DNA from: Bacillota bacterium
Lineage (GTDB): Bacteria; Bacillota; Negativicutes; CTSoil-072
DNA length: 64,000 nt
Direction: 5' to 3'
Assembly: GCA_017889545.1 (NCBI GenBank)
Contig: JAGFZV010000002.1
Coordinates: forward strand, 1 to 64,000
Below the pieces are notes generated by a model, which was not told the origin of the DNA, searched no databases, and saw only the letters and a program-made list of their open reading frames with translations. Position numbers and translations under genes: made by a program. Below, in pieces: positions 52,585 through 61,757 of this stretch. Within the stretch, counting starts at the first letter, position 1. Every line of letters starts with the position of its first letter.

Positions 52585-53355
52585 ATGCTAACAGTGCAGG
52601 GACTCACTATTCAGTTCGGAGGATTGGTTGCGGTAGATCGTGTCGATATGGCCTTAAAGCAAGGAGAGACACTGGGGGTTATTGGTCCTAACGGATCTGG
52701 TAAAACTACATTGTTTAACCTATTATCGGGTATTTATTTGCCTACGAGCGGCAGCATCATCTTGAATGATGTTGCAATTCAAGGCTGCAGCTCCGACCAG
52801 GTTTTTCGCATGGGCATCGCGCGTACCTTCCAGAACGGCCGGCTATTTTGGAACCTGAATGTCCTTGAAAATGTAATGATGGGTTTTGAAGAAGTTCGCA
52901 CGATATCGCTGCGCGGGACGTTGTTTGGCCGCAGTGGTGAATTATATAAAAGGTCCATTGAAAAAGCGACAGATATCATGAGTATTTTTGGCGACCTGTT
53001 AATTAAGCAAAGCAATAAATTATCGAAAGATTTATCATATGCAGATCGACGGCGTTTGGAAATTTGCCGGGCGTTGGCGGCGGAGCCGAAAATCCTGCTT
53101 TTGGACGAACCATCGGCAGGAATGGATGCGATCGAGACGGCAACCTTGATGAGTGATCTCAACAAAGTGAAGGCCAAGCTGCCGAATTTATCAATTATTG
53201 TCGTGGAGCATGACATGGACTTTATCAAGGGACTGGTTGACCGGGTCATGGTCTTAAATTATGGTCGCTGCATCGCTTGCGGATCGTTTGACGAAGTGGG
53301 AAAAGATCCGGAAGTCATTAAAGCGTACTTGGGACAGGAGGAATCGGAATGCTAA
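52585..53355 (+). CDS. livG: branched-chain amino-acid ABC transporter ATP-binding protein LivG
   Basis: 256 residues. Walker A GPNGSGKTT, the LivG-type RMGIARTFQNGRLFWNLNVLENV, Walker B ILLLDEPSAGMD and the H-loop VVEHDMDF are present. The signature motif is SYADRRRLEICRALA in place of the classic LSGGQ, with serine-tyrosine as in some LivG. It starts 4 bases after livM (ATG at 52585) and overlaps livF by 7 bases. Confidence 0.92.
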   Translation: MLTVQGLTIQFGGLVAVDRVDMALKQGETLGVIGPNGSGKTTLFNLLSGIYLPTSGSIILNDVAIQGCSSDQVFRMGIARTFQNGRLFWNLNVLENVMMGFEEVRTISLRGTLFGRSGELYKRSIEKATDIMSIFGDLLIKQSNKLSKDLSYADRRRLEICRALAAEPKILLLDEPSAGMDAIETATLMSDLNKVKAKLPNLSIIVVEHDMDFIKGLVDRVMVLNYGRCIACGSFDEVGKDPEVIKAYLGQEESEC

Positions 53356-54086
53356 AGATTAATACTGTTTCTACGGCATATGGTTCTATTCCAGTGCTTA
53401 AGGATGTATCGATCCATGTACCGCGCGGTTCGATTACCTGCTTGTTAGGCAGCAACGGCGCCGGTAAAACCACAATGATCAAAACCATCCTGGGATTAGT
53501 ACCGGCGCTGACAGGGGAAATCATCTTCAACGGGAAGAAAATTAACGGTTTATCGACTGAGGATATTGTGAAAAGCGGAATTGCGGTGGTTCCGGAAGGC
53601 CGACGCGTGTTTCCTAAAATGACAGTCTGGGAGAACCTGCAAATCGGGGCCTGCAACATTAAAGATAAAGGCAAAATTCAAAACAGCCTGGATAAAGTAT
53701 TCACCCTATTTCCGCGTTTAGGCGAGCGGCGCAGTCAAAATGCAGGCACGATGAGCGGCGGAGAACAGCAAATGCTGGCTATGGGCAGGGCACTGATGAG
53801 CCAGCCGCAAATTATGCTCATGGATGAACCTTCACTCGGCCTGGCGCCGCTGATGGTGAATGAAATTTTTCGTACGATCGACGAGATTAGTAAAGAAGGC
53901 ACCACGGTTTTGTTAATTGAACAAAATGGATTTAAGGCCATCCAAATGTCCCACTACGCTTATTTGCTGCAAAAAGGAAGAATTATCCTGGAAAGCACTG
54001 ATTCTGATCCTGCATCGAAAGAAAAAATAAAAGAAGTGTACCTGAAACATGGGACAGGAGGGAACAGCAGTGAACCCAATGAATGA
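53349..54086 (+). CDS. livF: branched-chain amino-acid ABC transporter ATP-binding protein LivF
   Basis: 245 residues. Walker A GSNGAGKTT, signature MSGGEQQMLAMGRALMSQP, Walker B IMLMDEPSLGLAP and H-loop LLIEQN are typical of LivF. It overlaps livG at its start and the M20 peptidase gene at its end, so the genes are translationally coupled. Confidence 0.93.
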   Translation: MLKINTVSTAYGSIPVLKDVSIHVPRGSITCLLGSNGAGKTTMIKTILGLVPALTGEIIFNGKKINGLSTEDIVKSGIAVVPEGRRVFPKMTVWENLQIGACNIKDKGKIQNSLDKVFTLFPRLGERRSQNAGTMSGGEQQMLAMGRALMSQPQIMLMDEPSLGLAPLMVNEIFRTIDEISKEGTTVLLIEQNGFKAIQMSHYAYLLQKGRIILESTDSDPASKEKIKEVYLKHGTGGNSSEPNE

Positions 54087-55233
54087 ATTTGACGCTGCCG
54101 AATCAATTGAGTTATTGCAGGCGATGATCGGCATTAATACGACAAATCCGCCGGGCAATGAAAGCGGCCTGACGAAATGGCTTGCTGCCTGGCTGAAGGA
54201 GCGCGGAGTCGAAAGTGAAGTTGTTGAAATCGAAAGCGGTCGTTCCAACTTGGTGGTTACCCTGCGCGGGAAAACCAGCGATCGTGCACTTTTGTACACC
54301 GGCCATTTAGATACGGTTCCGCCGGGACAGCAGCAATGGCTGCATGATCCTTTTGGCGGCGAGATTGTTGGCGACCATTTGTATGGGCGTGGCGCTTCCG
54401 ATATGAAGAGCGGCTTGGCGGCCATGCTTTACTCCCTCGTATTGCTGAAAAGGCAAGGCTTTGTGCCGGAACAGGATCTGATTTTGCTGGCGACTGCCGG
54501 CGAAGAAGTGAATTGTCTTGGCGCCAGAGCGTTTGTCGCGGCCGGCGGAATGAAAAACGTCGCTGCGGCAGTCGTTGGGGAACCCAGCAATGGCGATGTC
54601 ATTGTCGCTCATAAAGGCGCGGCTTGGCTGGAAATTACCACCCGGGGTTCAACGGCGCACGGTTCGATGCCGCATTTGGGCGTTAACGCGATTTTGCGGA
54701 TGAATCGGATGATCACGAAATTGGCTGCGTTTTCTTTTGCTGTGCAGCCCAATAAATGGCTCGGAATGCCCACGCTGAGCATCAACCGGATTGCCGGTGG
54801 AGTCGCGACCAATGTGGTGCCGGATCTATGCACTTGTCAGGTGGATTTTCGCTTAATCCCCGGGCAGACTGCAGCCGATGCGCAAAAAGTCATCGAAGAC
54901 ATTATTCTGGCGCTTCAGGACGAGGAGCCGGGCTTTGCCGCCGAGGTCAAAGTCATGCATGCCTGTGATCCGGTAGAATGTCCGGAAGACCACCCTGCTA
55001 TTGGGTTAGCGCAGGCTTGTGTGGAGGAAAACGCACAACTGCCAGTAGTGGTTAGAGGCGTAAATTTCTACACCGATGCTTCTGTTTTACTGCAAGGTAA
55101 AAAATTACCGGTGATATTTTATGGCCCTGGTGACGATGCGCAGGCCCATCAGCCGGATGAGTATGTATCCGTGAAAAAATATCTGGATGCCGTGCGTTTT
55201 TATGAAACGTTTGCCAAACGTTATACAATGTAA
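54070..55233 (+). CDS. M20 family metallopeptidase (ArgE/DapE-like deacylase)
   Basis: 387 residues. Metal ligands and catalytic residues are visible in YTGHLDTVPPG (H, D), GRGASDMKSGLAAML and TAGEEVNCLGA. A dimerisation domain follows (STAHGSMPHLGVNAI). It hydrolyses an acylated amino acid or dipeptide; location in the liv operon suggests that it processes an imported N-acyl or peptide substrate. GTG at 54070 is preferred because GGAGGG lies seven bases upstream; ATG 54079 is an alternative. It overlaps the end of livF. Confidence 0.82.
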   Translation: MNPMNEFDAAESIELLQAMIGINTTNPPGNESGLTKWLAAWLKERGVESEVVEIESGRSNLVVTLRGKTSDRALLYTGHLDTVPPGQQQWLHDPFGGEIVGDHLYGRGASDMKSGLAAMLYSLVLLKRQGFVPEQDLILLATAGEEVNCLGARAFVAAGGMKNVAAAVVGEPSNGDVIVAHKGAAWLEITTRGSTAHGSMPHLGVNAILRMNRMITKLAAFSFAVQPNKWLGMPTLSINRIAGGVATNVVPDLCTCQVDFRLIPGQTAADAQKVIEDIILALQDEEPGFAAEVKVMHACDPVECPEDHPAIGLAQACVEENAQLPVVVRGVNFYTDASVLLQGKKLPVIFYGPGDDAQAHQPDEYVSVKKYLDAVRFYETFAKRYTM

Positions 55234-55248
55234 CTGTTTTTTATAGTG

Positions 55249-55293
55249 AAAAAGCTTGCAGACTGTATTTGTTATACGGCCTGCAAGCTTTTT
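55249..55293. terminator. terminator between the liv operon and the threonine aldolase gene
   Basis: 13-base arms AAAAAGCTTGCAG / CTGCAAGCTTTTT serve both converging transcripts. Confidence 0.85.
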
Positions 55294-55322
55294 GTCGTTT
55301 TTATAAGTTTATAGTATGTGCA

Positions 55323-56366
55323 TCATTGATCAGTGCGCTGCTCTGCAACGGTCTTCAGATCCTTAATGAATGCTTCAATAGATTCTTCTTTTGTGGCCCA
55401 TGAGGTGACAAGGCGGATAACCGAGTGGTCGTCATCGATTTTTGACCAGATGTAGAAAGAATATTTTTCTTGCAGCGTTGTGATCAGCCAGTTCGGTAAA
55501 ATCGGGAAAATTTGATTAGTGGGAGAATGGGTCAAAAAGCTGTAGCCGCTGTCTGCGATTGCGTTTTTTAGCAAAGCCGCCATGGCATTTGCATGTTTGG
55601 CCAGATCGAAATACAGGTTATCTGTGAATAACTCGAGAAACTGGATGCCCAGAAGCCGGCCTTTGGCCAATAGCGCTCCCTTTTGTTTCATATGGAAACG
55701 AAAATCTTCTTTAAGCGCATCCCGGCAGATAACCAGCGCCTCGCCGATCAGGGCCCCGTTTTTGGTCCCGCCGATGTAGAAGGCATCCGCAAGACGAGCC
55801 AAATCGGTTATTTCGACATCATTTTCCAGGGAAGAAAGAGCTGAACCCAACCGTGCCCCGTCGACATAGAGAAATAAGTTCTTCATTGTGCACACGCGGC
55901 TGATTTGTTCCAGGTCTTCTTTTGTGTAAATGGAGCCAATTTCGGTAGGATTTGAAATAAAAACCAGTTTTGGCTTCACCATGTGTTCATCCGTATGCAT
56001 CGCCAGAACGGTTTCGATGTGTGTGCTGTTCAGTTTTCCGTCGCTTACTTCGACAGAAATAATTTTATGGCCTGTTGCTTCAATTGCTCCGGTTTCATGA
56101 ACCAGAATATGTCCGGTATTCGGCGCGATAATTGCTTCATGCGGCCGTAAAAAAGCAGACAGGGCAATCAGGTTTGTTTGTGTGCCGCCGGTCAAGAAAT
56201 GGATATCAATGTCATTGCGGCCAATCCATTGTTTCAATTGCCCGGCTGCCTTGATGCTATACGGATCACCGCCGTACCCTTCCGTTTGCTCAAAATTAGA
56301 ACGAAACAAAGCATCTAATATTCGCGGGTGAGCTCCCTCGCTATAGTCATTTTTAAAACTAACCAT
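55323..56366 (-). CDS. low-specificity L-threonine aldolase family protein
   Basis: 347 residues of PLP fold-type I beta-eliminating lyase type. FKNDYSEGAHPRILDAL, NIDIHFLTGGTQTNLIALSAF, HETGAIEATGHKI, LFLYVDGARLGSAL and YIGGTKNGALIGEALVI (Schiff-base lysine) are recognisable. It cleaves L-threonine or L-allo-threonine to glycine and acetaldehyde, or acts on a similar beta-hydroxy amino acid. The ATG at 56366 has AAGGAGG upstream on the minus strand. Single gene, divergent from the ion channel. Confidence 0.82.
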   Translation of the reverse strand: MVSFKNDYSEGAHPRILDALFRSNFEQTEGYGGDPYSIKAAGQLKQWIGRNDIDIHFLTGGTQTNLIALSAFLRPHEAIIAPNTGHILVHETGAIEATGHKIISVEVSDGKLNSTHIETVLAMHTDEHMVKPKLVFISNPTEIGSIYTKEDLEQISRVCTMKNLFLYVDGARLGSALSSLENDVEITDLARLADAFYIGGTKNGALIGEALVICRDALKEDFRFHMKQKGALLAKGRLLGIQFLELFTDNLYFDLAKHANAMAALLKNAIADSGYSFLTHSPTNQIFPILPNWLITTLQEKYSFYIWSKIDDDHSVIRLVTSWATKEESIEAFIKDLKTVAEQRTDQ

Positions 56367-56617
56367 GGATATGAGCCTCCTTGTTTTCTTTGGTTGTCTG
56401 CATGAACAGAGATAATAGGACATGCTTTAACGATATAGTCCGTTTGGAAGCTTGTCAATACGATGATATAGTGGATATAGTCTATTGCCGCAGCAAAAGC
56501 AAGCAAAATTTGGCTTCTTTCATTAAACTGGCAGGATTTCACTGTCTTATGGCAAAAATTATAAGAAATATCGAAATGGATCATTCCCTTACAGATGTCA
56601 GACTGAAGGAGAGGCTT

Positions 56618-57445
56618 ATGGAACGGGATCAAAACCCATTGACGCAGGATTGGCGTGAACAGCTGTTTGTGATCATCTTTCAATCCAATACGCCAAAAGG
56701 AAAAGCCTTTGACGTTGCAATCCTTTGGCTGATTGTATTGAGTGTATTGGCGGTTATTTTTGAAAGCGTTCCGGACATCGAAGAGAAATATGCATACGGC
56801 TTGAGTATTCTGGAGTGGGGCTTTACGATTATTTTCACGATTGAATACATCTTGCGTATCATCTGCGTGCGGAATAAATGGCGTTACATCAGCAGCTCGC
56901 TGGGGATCATCGACTTATTGACGATCTTGCCCACCTATCTGAGCTTGTTTGTGTTTGGGATGCAATATTTCCTGGTAATACGGGTCTTGCGACTATTAAG
57001 GGTCTTCCGTATCTTGAGGCTGGGCAGATATGTTGGCGAGTCGCAGCTCTTGATACGGGCTCTTCAGGCGAGCCGGTATAAAATTACTGTTTTTCTGAGT
57101 ACGGTTTTGACCTTGGTCGTGCTTATCGGCACATTGATGTATGTTATAGAGGGGGAAGAAAGCGGGTTTACCAGCATCCCGGTGGGCATGTATTGGGCGA
57201 TTGTGACGCTGACCACTGTGGGATTTGGCGATATTACGCCGGTCACGTTTGCGGGAAGAACGTTAGCTGCTTTGGTTATGATTCTTGGATACGGGATTAT
57301 TGCCGTGCCGACCGGCATTGTAACTGTTGAATTAGCTCATCAGTCCCGAAAAAAGCAACGGGAAATTGTGTGTGCCGGATGCGGAGCCAATGAACATGAT
57401 GACGATGCAGGATTTTGTAAATTTTGCGGCGAGAAGCTGACTTGA
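56618..57445 (+). CDS. voltage-gated-type potassium channel with a C-terminal zinc ribbon
   Basis: 275 residues. Six membrane segments; S4 is arginine-rich (VIRVLRLLRVFRILRLGRY), and the pore carries the K+ filter TLTTVGFGD. The last 30 residues hold a zinc ribbon (C-x2-C ... C-x2-C, CAGCGANEHDDDAGFCKFCG) facing the cytoplasm. I chose ATG 56618, which follows GGAGAGG; the open frame continues upstream into sequence that looks non-coding. Inner membrane. Regulation unknown. Confidence 0.85.
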   Translation: MERDQNPLTQDWREQLFVIIFQSNTPKGKAFDVAILWLIVLSVLAVIFESVPDIEEKYAYGLSILEWGFTIIFTIEYILRIICVRNKWRYISSSLGIIDLLTILPTYLSLFVFGMQYFLVIRVLRLLRVFRILRLGRYVGESQLLIRALQASRYKITVFLSTVLTLVVLIGTLMYVIEGEESGFTSIPVGMYWAIVTLTTVGFGDITPVTFAGRTLAALVMILGYGIIAVPTGIVTVELAHQSRKKQREIVCAGCGANEHDDDAGFCKFCGEKLT

Positions 57446-57454
57446 AATTTGCAG

Positions 57455-58102
57455 TTATTCATTTGCGCCCAAGCGGCTTACGCAATACATGAGCAAGATG
57501 ACTGCGCCAACGCTTCCTAAAATAACAGGGGCGGAGAGCAGATGTTGCGGAACAGCTTCGTATAAGCCAAACAGGCCAAAGAAAATAAAAATAACGGCGG
57601 CAGCCCATTTGACAATCCGTTCCGGTATTTTTTTACCCAAAACAATTCCAATGACAATGCCGAGCGCGTCAGCTATAATCATTCCCGAGGTGGTTCCCAT
57701 CCATACCGGGATAATTGCATTGAACTGCGCTGCTAAAGCAATGGTCGCAAACTGTGTTTTATCGCCCATTTCTGCCAGAAAGAAAGCGATGGCTACCGTC
57801 CAGAAAGGACCGTATCTTGTTGCCCGGTCTTCACCATCCAGCTTGTCGCCGCGAATCGTCCAAAGTCCGAAGAGGATGAAGGAGGCGGCAGCAGCGATTT
57901 GGACGTAGTTCATGGGAATAAAATGTGTCAGATAAGTGCCGACAACCACTGCCAGCAAATGGTTCAGAAGCGTAGCCGCGCAGACCCCCCACATGACGGT
58001 CTGCCACCGGTATTGCATGGCAAAAGCCATTGCCAGCAGCTGTGTTTTATCACCCATCTCTGCAAGCACCACAAATACTAAAGATGTCAAAAAAGCGGTC
58101 AT
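57455..58102 (-). CDS. Gdt1/TMEM165-type manganese exporter
   Basis: 215 residues. Two copies of the family motif E-M-G-D-K-T (VVLAEMGDKTQLLAMAFA and AFFLAEMGDKTQFATIALA) in a six-helix membrane protein of the UPF0016/Gdt1 family, which exports Mn2+ (or exchanges Ca2+/Mn2+ for H+). A yybP-ykoY manganese riboswitch lies directly upstream, which supports the assignment. GGGAGGAT precedes the ATG on the minus strand. Confidence 0.9.
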   Translation of the reverse strand: MTAFLTSLVFVVLAEMGDKTQLLAMAFAMQYRWQTVMWGVCAATLLNHLLAVVVGTYLTHFIPMNYVQIAAAASFILFGLWTIRGDKLDGEDRATRYGPFWTVAIAFFLAEMGDKTQFATIALAAQFNAIIPVWMGTTSGMIIADALGIVIGIVLGKKIPERIVKWAAAVIFIFFGLFGLYEAVPQHLLSAPVILGSVGAVILLMYCVSRLGANE

Positions 58103-58136
58103 TCTTTATCCTCCCATATGCTTAGCTCAAAAAAAC

Positions 58137-58258
58137 AGACCTTTAGTACGACAAAAAGTCATACTAAAGGTCTCGCTAATTGACGCCGGGTCAACAACAG
58201 AGCCAGATGGTCCAACCATCAGTATGTTGACTCTGTTCTTTGAGCTACTCCCCTTTAG
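58137..58258 (-). promoter_or_regulatory. yybP-ykoY manganese riboswitch with terminator
   Basis: Read on the minus strand: AAAGGGGAGTAGC (58254-58242), a long stem beginning ACAGAGTCAACATA, then GACCCGGCGTC and AGCGAGACC as in the conserved loops of this class. It ends in a terminator stem AGACCTTTAGTA/TACTAAAGGTCT (58137-58173) followed by TGTTTTTTT. Mn2+ binding would prevent termination and turn on the exporter gene. Confidence 0.88.
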
Positions 58259-58325
58259 GAAGTATTCTATTCTTTCACATTATAAGAGAATAGAAGGAAT
58301 GAGTCAATAGATTTTCCTCGGAACG

Positions 58326-59105
58326 TTATTTTTCCAGGTGAAGATTGCTTTTCTTATGCAGGATGTCCTTGATTACTTCGCCGGCAATAATCAGCCCGGC
58401 AACGGATGGCACAAAAGAAATACTGCCGGGGATTTGATTCCGGACCACGCCTTTGCGGGCGGCGCTGGGCGGACAAACACAGCTTGCAGGACAGCTCGCT
58501 TCTTCTGTTGCCTGCGGTTTTAAAGGAGTTTCTTTTGAGTAGACTACTTTTAAATTGGTAATGCCGCGGGCGCGCAGCTCTTTGCGCATTACTTTTGCCA
58601 ATGGGCAAACGGACGTTTTGGAGATATCGGCCACTTCGAATTTCGTCGGATCCAACTTGTTCCCGGCGCCCATACAACTGATGATCGGGATGTTTCTAAA
58701 CGCAGCCCGCAGCGCCAGATCGATTTTGGCCGTTACGGTATCCACCGCGTCCACAATGTAGTCATAGTCATCGCACAGCAGAATTTCGGCTGTCTCGGGA
58801 GTATAAAATTTCTGGAAGGTTGTCACTTCAACCTGTGGATTAATTTCCAGGACGCGTTCTTTCATTACGTCAACTTTTGGCCGGCCGATCGTCTTGCGGG
58901 TGGCATGCAGCTGCCGGTTGATATTTGTCAGGCAGATGCAATCATCATCAATAAGCGCTAATTTGCCTATGCCTGCGCGGACTAAGCCTTCCACCGCATA
59001 GGATCCTACGCCGCCAATACCAAAAACGGCCACTTTGCTGCGATGTAGTTTTTCTAATGCATCCGAACCGATGAGCATCTCTGTCCGGGAAAATGGATGT
59101 AACAT
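58326..59105 (-). CDS. tcdA: tRNA threonylcarbamoyladenosine dehydratase
   Basis: 259 residues of the ThiF/MoeB/E1 fold. The nucleotide-binding motif VFGIGGVGSYAVEGLVRAGIGKLALIDDD is followed by NINRQLHATRKTIGRPK (R finger). A cysteine in SCPASCVCPPS and CPLAKVMRKELR are as in TcdA/CsdL. It cyclises t6A37 of tRNAs to ct6A with ATP. AAAGGATG precedes the ATG on the minus strand. Single-gene unit. Confidence 0.88.
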   Translation of the reverse strand: MLHPFSRTEMLIGSDALEKLHRSKVAVFGIGGVGSYAVEGLVRAGIGKLALIDDDCICLTNINRQLHATRKTIGRPKVDVMKERVLEINPQVEVTTFQKFYTPETAEILLCDDYDYIVDAVDTVTAKIDLALRAAFRNIPIISCMGAGNKLDPTKFEVADISKTSVCPLAKVMRKELRARGITNLKVVYSKETPLKPQATEEASCPASCVCPPSAARKGVVRNQIPGSISFVPSVAGLIIAGEVIKDILHKKSNLHLEK

Positions 59106-59318
59106 ATTGTCATCCTTTCTGTTTCCAGTAAATGATTCTATTTTATTATATTATATTACAAGCCCAAATAGACATAAAATTATTTCAGCGTGCTGAAATA
59201 GGACATCTTTAACAAGTCTTTTGGTTCTCCGGCAGGAATTTTCAACTTTTTGTCAAATTGGTGAAAAGTATTGCGCTGCAAATTGAAGGTGGATGCTGCT
59301 TTGGAATACCGGATAGAA

Positions 59319-60527
59319 ATGCTCTGGTCAGGATTGATCCTGCTGATTGTTCTTGTCATATTTACATTGGGAAAAAGCCCGCTATTCCGGGTCGATCGTG
59401 CAGGTGCGGCAATTGTCGGCGCAGCGGCGATGATCGGTACCGGCGTTTTATCTTTTCAGGAAGCCTCTGCCGTGATCGATTTTAAGACGATTATCATCTT
59501 ATTCTCCATGATGATTGTTGTCGCGAATCTGAAATTAGCCGGTTTTTTTGAACTGATAGGGAATATGGTTTGCCGGAAGGCAGCCGGCAAAAAGCAATTG
59601 CTGCTCGCAATTATCATGGCCAGCGGCATCATGTCGGCACTGGCGATCAATGACATCATTTGCCTGCTTTTTACCCCGGTTGTCTTGTTCATTTGCCGCA
59701 AAATGCAATGCAATCCATTGCCGCATTTGTTAGGAGTGGCAATGGCGTCGAATATAGGCAGCGCTGCTACCCTAATGGGTAATCCGCAGAATATTTTGGT
59801 CGGAAGCCTGTCAGGCATGTCGTTCTTCACTTATTTTTGGGTCGCCAGCCCTGTCGCTTTCGTTGGCTTGGCTGCCGTTTATGCTGCTATCGCGTTTTCG
59901 TGCAGGAAAAAATTGGAAGGCGATTTTTCTGCTGTTTCAGACACGGATGTTTTTGTCCATCCTTATTTAATTGCCAAAAGTTTGCTTATATTTATCCTGA
60001 TATTAGCAGCGTATATGTACGGTTATGATTTGGCTTTGGCATCCAGCCTTGGAGGGGCAGCCTTGCTAATCACCCGCCGTGTTAAACCGAATAAGGTGTA
60101 TGCGAGTATTGATTTCAATCTCCTGGTGATTTTCATGGGTCTTTTTGTCATTATTGCCGGCGTGGAACGAAGCGGTCTGGCGGGTTTTGTTTTTGACCGA
60201 TTGGTTTTTTCCGGCTTTGACAGTATGGGTGTGTTTGCGGCTGCGACACTGGTACTGTCCAATGTGGTAAGTAATGTGCCCGCGGTTCTGCTGATGAAAT
60301 TTTTTATTCCCCTGGAAAATCCGGAATATTGGTGGAAGGCGTTGGCGCTCTTTTCCACCTTGGCCGGCAACCTCACAATTTCCGGATCAATTGCCAATTT
60401 GATTGTCGTGGAGATTGCCAAACGCGAGAATATCAGCATCACGGCCCGGGAGTATTTCATCGTGGGTTTTCCTCTGACGATATTTACGGTTGTGGTCGGA
60501 GTGCTGTGGTTATCGATCATTGGGTAA
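59319..60527 (+). CDS. ArsB/SLC13-type anion permease
   Basis: About 402 residues, ten or more membrane segments. SALAINDIICLLFTPVVLFICRKM and GVAMASNIGSAATLMGNPQNILVGSLSG in the first half, with VLSNVVSNVPAVLLMKFF and STLAGNLTISGSIANLIVVEIAKREN in the second, are the duplicated N-P-Q-N/S-N-V-P type motifs of the ion-transporter (ArsB/NhaD/DASS) superfamily. The substrate is not certain. ATG 59319 is my preferred start; a TTG at 59271 is in frame and would add 16 residues. Confidence 0.78.
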   Translation: MLWSGLILLIVLVIFTLGKSPLFRVDRAGAAIVGAAAMIGTGVLSFQEASAVIDFKTIIILFSMMIVVANLKLAGFFELIGNMVCRKAAGKKQLLLAIIMASGIMSALAINDIICLLFTPVVLFICRKMQCNPLPHLLGVAMASNIGSAATLMGNPQNILVGSLSGMSFFTYFWVASPVAFVGLAAVYAAIAFSCRKKLEGDFSAVSDTDVFVHPYLIAKSLLIFILILAAYMYGYDLALASSLGGAALLITRRVKPNKVYASIDFNLLVIFMGLFVIIAGVERSGLAGFVFDRLVFSGFDSMGVFAAATLVLSNVVSNVPAVLLMKFFIPLENPEYWWKALALFSTLAGNLTISGSIANLIVVEIAKRENISITAREYFIVGFPLTIFTVVVGVLWLSIIG

Positions 60528-60570
60528 TGAATAAGAAAATGGGCGCCAGTACATTAAAGGAGGAAATAGA

Positions 60571-61497
60571 ATGATTAAAAATTTTGAAGAAATTGTAAAA
60601 ACAGCTCAGGCCAAAGGGCCGAAAACAATTGCTGTCGCTGTAGCGCAAGACTTGGAGGTGCTGCTGGCGGTAAAAAATGCGAAGGGTTTGGGGATCGCAA
60701 ATGCGATCTTAGTCGGAAATGAAACGGAAATCCGGAAAATAGCGCAGGAACATCAAATTGATCTGGATGGCTTTGCGATTGTGGAGCAAAGCGATCCTGT
60801 TGAAGCCTGCAGAACAGCTGTACAGCTTGTTTCAACAGGCAAGGCCCAGGTCCTTATGAAAGGGATCATTGATACCGCGATTATCTTAAAAGCGGTGCTT
60901 GATAAAGAAATCGGCCTGCGGACCGACAATGTGCTGTCGCATGTTGCCGTAGCGGATATTGCCGGTTACGACAGGCTGTTTTATATTACGGATGCGGCGA
61001 TGAACATTGCCCCGGATGTTGCTGCGAAAAAACAAATTGTTGAAAACTGCATACAAGTGGCGAATGCGCTGGGTAATGATCATCCGAAAGTAGCTTGTGT
61101 TTGCGCCGTTGAGAAAGTAAACCCGAAAATGCAGGCGACCCTTGATGCTGCCGAGCTTGTTAAAATGAATGAAACCGGTGAATTGAAAGGCTGCATTGTA
61201 GCAGGTCCGTTTGCACTGGATAATGCCGTGTCTGCTGAGGCGGCAAAGCACAAAGGAATTACCAATCCCGTAGCCGGCCATGCGGATATTTTGCTGATGC
61301 CATATATCGAGGCGGGAAATATGCTGTATAAGTCGATCGTTTTCTTTGCGAAAGGCAACATCGCCGGGATCGTGGTCGGAGCAAAAGCGCCGATCGTATT
61401 GACCTCCAGAGCCGATTCCGATATTGCGAAATTAAATTCGATTGCGATCGGCGTCTTGATGGCCAGCAACTATGCGGAAAAAAGCGCGGAAAAGTAA
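60571..61497 (+). CDS. ptb: phosphate butyryltransferase / phosphate acyltransferase
   Basis: 308 residues. KGPKTIAVAVAQDLEVLLAV, AQVLMKGIIDTAIILKAVL, DAAMNIAPDVAAKKQIVEN and KGNIAGIVVGAKAPIVLTSRAD are the Ptb signature. It converts butyryl-CoA (or a branched acyl-CoA) and phosphate to acyl-phosphate and CoA for ATP formation by a kinase. A link with the 2-oxoacid:ferredoxin oxidoreductase products at the other end of the window is possible but distant. AAAGGAGG precedes the ATG. No butyrate kinase follows. Confidence 0.88.
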   Translation: MIKNFEEIVKTAQAKGPKTIAVAVAQDLEVLLAVKNAKGLGIANAILVGNETEIRKIAQEHQIDLDGFAIVEQSDPVEACRTAVQLVSTGKAQVLMKGIIDTAIILKAVLDKEIGLRTDNVLSHVAVADIAGYDRLFYITDAAMNIAPDVAAKKQIVENCIQVANALGNDHPKVACVCAVEKVNPKMQATLDAAELVKMNETGELKGCIVAGPFALDNAVSAEAAKHKGITNPVAGHADILLMPYIEAGNMLYKSIVFFAKGNIAGIVVGAKAPIVLTSRADSDIAKLNSIAIGVLMASNYAEKSAEK

Positions 61498-61559
61498 CAA
61501 CCGCCGGTGATGAACGAAGAAAAAAGAATTGACGATTGTCAGAACTCAGATTAGAATGA

Positions 61560-61718
61560 AAAGTAAATAAGAATATATGTCCTGACCGGTAGGGGATGCC
61601 TTTCCGGGAGGGAGGTTTGGGACTACCTGCGGAAAAGAGTTTTCTCTGATCTTAGGGGCAAATGGGTAAAACTGTTTTTTGCCGACAAAACCTTCCATGC
61701 GGAAGGTTTTTCTTTTTT
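61560..61718 (+). promoter_or_regulatory. structured leader of hydG ending in a terminator
   Basis: The leader contains G-rich elements that can pair (GGTAG at 61588 with CTACC at 61623; AGGGGATGCC and CCGGGAGGGAGG between) and a strong terminator AAAACCTTCC/GGAAGGTTTT followed by CTTTTTT (61687-61718), 40 bases before the hydG start. This layout is that of a riboswitch or attenuator, but I cannot match it to a known class. 61500-61560 holds no gene. Confidence 0.5.
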
Positions 61719-61757
61719 GCGCGGACCGAGTTGCGAACCGGAAGGGAGTTTGAAAAA

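Noticed and set aside
58115-58260. possible small ORFs upstream of the Gdt1-type gene
   Set aside because: The region is explained by the yybP-ykoY riboswitch and its terminator.
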